A stretch of DNA of 64,000 nt from Trametopsis cervina (lineage: Eukaryota; Basidiomycota; Agaricomycetes; Polyporales; Irpicaceae), in contig MU278348.1 in the NCBI GenBank assembly GCA_022385755.1, positions 1,399,035 through 1,463,034 on the forward strand. Reading direction: 5' to 3'. Made by a program: the position numbers and the translations under genes. The first letter of the stretch is position 1, and each line of letters opens with the position of its first letter. The notes beneath the pieces are model-generated. The model was not told the origin of the DNA. It made no database searches and saw only the letters and a list, made by a program, of their open reading frames with translations. Positions 58,826 through 64,000 of the stretch are shown here, in pieces.

Positions 58826-61648
58826 CTAAAACATATTCTCCCGCTTGGGTATAGCAACAGGCGGCGGTCTGTTTGCAGCACCACTGCCCGGCCTGTTTAG
58901 TGAACGGGGAGGAAGCGTTCTTGGGCCACCCGCAACCCGAGGAACGTCTGGCGTCGCGGATCGTGAGCTGGAGGTTGTCACAGGCATCGGGGGTGGCGGT
59001 GAAGGCATCGGCGAGTACCCGCGAGTAGACGATAAAGCAGGCGACTGCGTTCGAGGATACGGTGTATTTCCCGGGGATGGCAATGAGGAAGTGCCCAATG
59101 CATTGGCTGTTAACGGTATAGGTGGGACTGGGGGATTTGAACGGGCTGCTCTTTGAGGAACCGGCGTCGCAAGTGAGGGGGCAGGTGAGCGTGTTCGAGG
59201 GGTCGGCGCTGGCGTATGGGCTGCATCGCGTGATGGCTGGGTTTGGGCATGTGTCCTGTATGCGGGCGGGCTTGGTTTGGGAGGTTCAGCTGGGTTTGCT
59301 ACAAGTAATTGATCTAGCAGAAAACGGAAGTCGAGTCCGTACTCTTCTAGTAGCTACAACATCTATAAGAAAGAAGGTTCGCAAGAGATAACGGCTTACA
59401 TACCTTCTTACTCTGTGCTTTGGTCACCTTGATAGCCACGTTGATGATTTCAGGGTCCACATCCAGACTATACACCTGTTTACAGAACATCTCTGCGTAT
59501 TTCTCTATCTGGCCCTTTGCCCACTGCACGAAAGCTGTAGAAGTCATTTTAGCAGGCATGATTTATAAGAATAGCCTAAGACTCACAACTCGACACTTCG
59601 TTCTCTTTGAAACTCGCAAGAAACCAGTCCGCGGTGTGCTTAATACCAGTAAACACAACAGTCGCCAGATCGCTTATGTATGTCCCAACGTCGCCTTCGA
59701 AGGTGATCATACGCACGCGTTTGCGCATCATCTCTGCTCGAGCTGCGAGGAATGTGCTGCGGGCAGCTGCACCGGCTCCCAATCGAGTAAGAAGTCCGAT
59801 CAGCTGCACGACGTTCGTCTTGCGATTTGAAGGTAAGGAAAGAGATTGAAGGAGCGCAGTGGTCAATGATCCTTTCAACGGTGTCAGTTTTGCGGCTAGT
59901 GAAGGCATGCTATCCAGCTTGGTTTCCCCTGGGGAGGTAGTCAGATACCGATCAATTCTGCTGCATAGCAAAAAGTGACTAACCCTCTGCAACTAGCACA
60001 ACAGCGTCTTCAAACTTGCGTAGAGCTATCGCAACCGTCAGGTCATCTGAGAAGTCACCGATCCAGCGAGCATCCCGTTCGGCCTTGTCTTTCCCACTGG
60101 CACCCATATTCATGTCAAACTTCTCGCCCAATCCAGCGAGGAAGTCTGGCAGCGGAGGGACGTCGGGAGCGAGTGATTGCGAATTCCTCTATTTGCACGA
60201 TAAGTACAATGTTTAAAGTGCCATACAAGCACACAGGTAGGTAGCTGACTCACATCACCGCCGCCCCACATACTTTTGCGCCGTTGATGCTCTCCTTCAC
60301 GCTCCTTCCGCCGCTTTGCAGCAAGTTCTTCCGCAATGGCTCTGAACTGCATGAGGAGGTTTCTTTTGTCCCCGGCTACCTCTGTGCGATAGACATGCGT
60401 GTCCTTGTTGTGCCTGATCTTGAACACATTCGACATCGCTATTTGAAGATATGAACATCTATAGGGGTTATAGCGGCATTTAGCAGGTATACGCACAGGC
60501 AGTATCCTTCGTGTCCAGCACGAGCATCTCGTTCAAAGGCCAGCACCGCTCGGCGACGAGCTTATCGCTCTCTATATTATTTCGCCTCTTCCTTCTCTTG
60601 GCTACTAGGACGGCGTCGTCTAGAATGATGAACCGCACGGAATGATCGACCTTGTATGTAGCTGGGTTCAAAGAGGATATGTTATCCATCTCTAACACGA
60701 CATGTCTGCCTGGCGTTGTGGGGACAAACTTGCTGGAGCCTTCGATCTGCGTGTGAAGTGTCTGCATCTGATTGGCGTAAAGTATCTTGAGATCGGCAAT
60801 GGACGAGCGGACGTTGCGTCTACGCTCTATGGGGCAACAACGTGAGGATGGCAACGAGAACAGGAACAGCTATAAGAACCGCTTACCCGATACTGATGCT
60901 GCATCGTCAATATGAAGCAGGGATGGCATACCCTTCCATTCGGAAAGAGCCTCCTTGAACTCAAGCATCTCGTTCTCAAGAGTGCTCACTTCCTTAGACA
61001 CCACAACGAACTCTGCATAACTATCACACACGATCGGCTCAGGACGCCAGTTGAACACACTGTTGAGGAACACTCACTTCTTGAAGACGTTCTTCTGCAA
61101 GTCCGTTGCCACTCCGTCCTTCAATGTATGCAACGACGACTGGAGGGACCTTAGCTCAGCCTCTGTCGAATTTGCCATCTTCGACTTCAAAACTAGTAGT
61201 CAGAATATACTTAGCTTGCCATGTACATACATACTTGCGACGACAGACATCAAGAAATACACCACTCACAAGCATCCGGATCGAATTTGTCTTGGTCCAA
61301 CATCCTCAAATCCGCCTCTCTCGTCTCCTCCTTTCCAACCCGTTCTCCCCGTTCTCCCTCGTCCCTCTCCCCAGTGTATGCATAGTCGGTCGCGTCGCGC
61401 TTCCCGCTTGTCCCAGGCCCCAAGCCTGGCCTTAACGCGAGCGGGATCGTCGGTAGCGGCGGCACGCTCACATTCGTCGGCGACGAGATGTCCGCGTACC
61501 GCATAGACATCCGCTTCTTGATCTTGTCATCGACACGCGTCGCCCGCCGCGCAACTGCACCCTCGCCAGACTTCGCGAGCTTGTTGCCTCCGCTTTTCTG
61601 TCCCCGTGAACGGGCCTCCGAGGGCTTGCGGGTTCGTAAGGATTGCAT
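58826..61648 (-). CDS. EXO84: Exocyst complex component Exo84
   Basis: Exo84 tethers secretory vesicles at the plasma membrane as part of the exocyst. The ATG at 61648 gives MQSLRTRKPSEARSRGQKSG, a basic and then Pro-rich disordered N-terminus. The Vps51/Exo84 region follows: MANSTEAELRSLQSSLHTLK, VATDLQKNVFK, YAEFVVVSKEVSTLENEMLE and FKEALSEWKGMPSLLHIDD, coiled-coil helices. A PH domain: GRHVVLEMDNISSLNPATYK, VRFIILDDAVLVAKRRKR, SMSNVFKIRHNKDTHVYRTE and KRNLLMQFRAIAEELAAKRR. The C-terminal CATCHR helices: DARWIGDFSDDLTVAIALRK, FEDAVVLVAEGETKLDSMPS, RARSTFLAARAEMMRKRVRM-like RSTFLAARAEMMRKRVRMIT, YISDLATVVFTGIKHTADWF and AFVQWAKGQIEKYAEMFCKQ VYS. A Pro/Ser-rich tail ends PKRENMF. About 760 residues, normal. 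Ten or so exons; borders read from frame. Confidence 0.9.
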
Positions 61649-62085
61649 GTTAGACGTAGATTTGTCGCCGATGTGGTCGTTGGTCTTTTAGTGGTTATTC
61701 AGCCAATGCCCTGCAGTTATACGACCGTCAACCTCGATGGACTGATAGATGTGCTCGTTGGCCGAGTAACCTATCATACGGAAGTTAGTAGTGAGAGGAT
61801 AGATGATCGGCGCACAGCAGTGCTCCGAGTCGGCGGCAAAGCATGACTGCGGTCCCTTGCGGCCCGCGCCACAAAGGCACTGCCTACCCAACTCGATCAT
61901 TTGTGCAAATCTCTAGCCAATGGACGTTACACAACGATTCATCAGAAATTCATTTAAGTACACCCATGGTCGTTACGTTTCGTAATCCACGCCTATACTA
62001 AATCCTCGTAGTACAATAGAGACACTCAAGAAACAATAAGAAAATATACGCCCGACTACAAGCCACTCAGCTAGGACATGCTACA
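61649..62085. other. Intergenic stretch of about 440 bp
   Basis: Promoter side of EXO84 and 3' side of the NIPA-type gene. No gene or distinct element seen. Confidence 0.4.
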
Positions 62086-64000
62086 TCACTCCTCCGCCTC
62101 CGTCACATCCTTCTCCTGTACATCGGCACCCTTCTCGTCCTCCTGCTCCTCTTTCGAATCCGTTTTCGACTTTTCCGACGGCGTTACGCTCTCCGTCAAT
62201 GACTTGCGACTCTTTGTTGAATGCGGTGCCGTTCCCGGTACAGATTCGCCGTTCGCCCCAGGAAGTGCAGTGGCGGTCACTGCAGGTGATGGTGACGGTG
62301 TCCTTGATCGTTCAAAAACCGGCGGGAACGAGCCAACACTCCCCTTCGCACTCAACCCCCCATTTCTCTTCAGACTCCCATTCGTCCTCCTCTCCCGCAT
62401 TTCCACTCTACCTTTCTCCAAATCCGAGATGTCAGGCATGTCAGGTATCTCCGGCACGTCTGGGATCTCCATCGCCTGGAACCGACTGCCCCGCGGGGTG
62501 TTCCACGCTCCGTGTGGCAGCCAACTCGGCCGCACATGCGTGCTTCCGCCGCTACCACTCCTAGATCTGAATACATCCTCCTCCCGAGAGCCGCGACTGC
62601 GGTTATGCATGCTTTGTTCTTCGCGGGCATGGCTAGCAGCAGACAATGCTCGCGCTCGTCGCTTGGCACGTATAATCGTTCCGATAGCGCCGAAGGTCCC
62701 ACGCAGCGAATCCAAGCCCGGTTCCTCAGTCTTCTGAACGATTTCTTGCGTCGATGCAACGTCGTCAAAGTCAACGTCAAAGTCCTCAAGATCATCTTCG
62801 CCGGTGATGTGCTGCGGGAGGGATATCCGCGGGGCTGAGGCGTGGAAGTCACTTGCGGTTGGTCCCGAATTAGTGCGAGACCGCAGCACTGAGCCATGGG
62901 ATCGACGGGAGCGGACAGTTCCTGACCGGCGAACACTAGCTCTGCGGGCGGCGAGAGGGTCTACTTCTGATCGAGCAGCTTCGAGAAGAAGAGTCGTGTG
63001 TTCGTCAACCTGGAGGGTTATACGATCAGAGATGGTATCACAGGTCTTCGTAACGGAGTCGACGTACCTGAGTCAGTCGTCTCGGGTCTACCTTAGACAT
63101 CTGGAGTATGAAGATACCGGTGCAGATGACGAAAAAGGCGAGCACAACAGTCATGATCTGCGACCCGCTTGCTTTGAGACCCTTATATAATATCTGCCAA
63201 AGCTTTTAATACATAACCCGCAATCACATCAGATTATACGTACCACCGACGTGACGAGTGTGCAGAAAGTGACTGTGGCAATCGTCAGTTTGGCTCGCGG
63301 TTGTAAAGGTGGTACACGCACAGGTGACATAGTACGTTGGCGTAACTACGCGTATCGTTCAGTCCAACTTCGTTTACAAATCTGAATAAATGTGACGCAC
63401 CCATCGCTACGGGAGAATGTTAGGAGCGCTGACTCACTGCCACTTGAAACTACTCACCGGTATTAAACAGCGCTAGCGCAACGTTCAGATAGTATATTTC
63501 GGTGACTATGGAGCATCTCAGATGACGCTGGGAGGAGAGAGCAAAAGGAATCGTACGAAGGGTTATGACGACGAATACGATAAGGAAGTAAGTAAACCAG
63601 TTCTTGAACTGTGGAGTGCGGGGTAAGTTAAGACACGGCACAGTGTAAACACTGAATCCTTGCACACCTGATTATCGCCGCGTATGCTCGTCAAGATGCA
63701 CGCTCCAAGACCTTGCGTGCAACTGACGCTGATTCCCCCGATGAGACTACATATCCCTATATCTACGCCATGTTAACCACGTGAGATATGCTTTATAGCG
63801 CAGCGGGACTTACAAGGCAACATGCTCTTCTGGCCGTATCGTGGCGCCACCCAAACCGCAAGAAAAATGGCGACAGCGATCACTACGCCGCCGTATGTCA
63901 GGAACCACGGGGTTACAAACAAATGTCGGAATTCAATGATGGTGGTGACACTTTGTTCTTCTGGACCGTTTAACGCGAGGATTGAGGAACCGAGGAGACA
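62086..64000 (-). CDS. NIPA-type magnesium transporter (DUF803), cut by right edge
   Basis: NIPA proteins have nine or so membrane spans and carry magnesium in animals. Reading from the right edge: HHHHZ-free segments FRHLFVTPWFLTYGGVVIAV-like sequence near 63850-63920, QKNMLCYIGI, SVSCTQGLGACIL (63730-63690), NQFKNWFTYFLIVFVVITL, TEIYYLNVALALFNT ('YLNxALxxFN' is diagnostic) and, near 63130-63200, ILYKGLKASGSQIMTVVLAF FVICTGIFILQMSKVDPRRL, the last spans. A cytosolic, disordered tail follows (62086-62980): Arg/Ser-rich (SRRSHGSVLRSRTNSG), an acidic patch EDDLEDFDVDFDD, phosphorylation-prone Ser/Pro sites, ending KDVTEAEE. The N-terminus is missing beyond 64000. The tail is much longer than in animal NIPA proteins, as usual in fungi. 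Exon borders in the membrane part are approximate. Confidence 0.82.

Overview
The window reads as nuclear DNA of a filamentous basidiomycete, probably a mushroom-forming Agaricomycete. Genes are densely packed on both strands and cut by many introns of about 48-65 nt with GTRNGY donors. Protein content fits too: complex I, a CPL1-like secreted cysteine-rich protein, DUF4246, NIPA and MOSC proteins. Every gene model below was joined by eye from exon reading frames and splice signals; no alignment or RNA data were available.

Layout. Positions 1-4880: beta-COP (runs off the left edge), a CstF-64-like protein without an RRM, Mediator subunit Med11 and tubulin cofactor A. Positions 4881-18026 are gene-poor, with only two paralogous bHLH transcription factors and, between them, a small four-span membrane protein, separated by 0.8-3.9 kb gaps. 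Positions 18027-24848: MRH-domain receptor (Mrl1/Atg27 type), complex I 49 kDa subunit, NIF3, glutaredoxin and a Pol-epsilon/CHRAC-type histone-fold protein. Positions 24849-34315: an unassigned gene-like region, a CPL1-like secreted protein, a large XPF-like meiotic protein (SHOC1/Zip2 type) and a region of weak ORFs. Positions 34316-42827: type-B carboxylesterase, HSL-family alpha/beta hydrolase, methionine aminopeptidase 2 and riboflavin-pathway reductase Rib7. Positions 43123-53507: NBR1 autophagy receptor, aminodeoxychorismate lyase, a DUF4246 protein and Pin1/Ess1 prolyl isomerase. Positions 53761-64000: a METTL14/Kar4-type MT-A70 protein, a MOSC (mARC-like) protein, exocyst Exo84 and a NIPA-type transporter (runs off the right edge).

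The genes do not form a metabolic cluster or an operon-like system. Most are single-copy housekeeping genes in pairs: several divergent pairs share promoters of about 160-440 bp, and four of these short promoters carry CACGTG E-boxes, while the window itself encodes two bHLH factors. I did not find a convincing undescribed system. The best leads are the bHLH pair in its gene desert, a six-ZZ NBR1 with a candidate C-terminal Atg8-interacting motif, the RRM-less CstF-64 relative, a METTL14 relative with a DPPF motif and a Met/Gly-repeat tail, and unusual gene structures (GC-AG introns, a 10-nt exon, start-codon exons).
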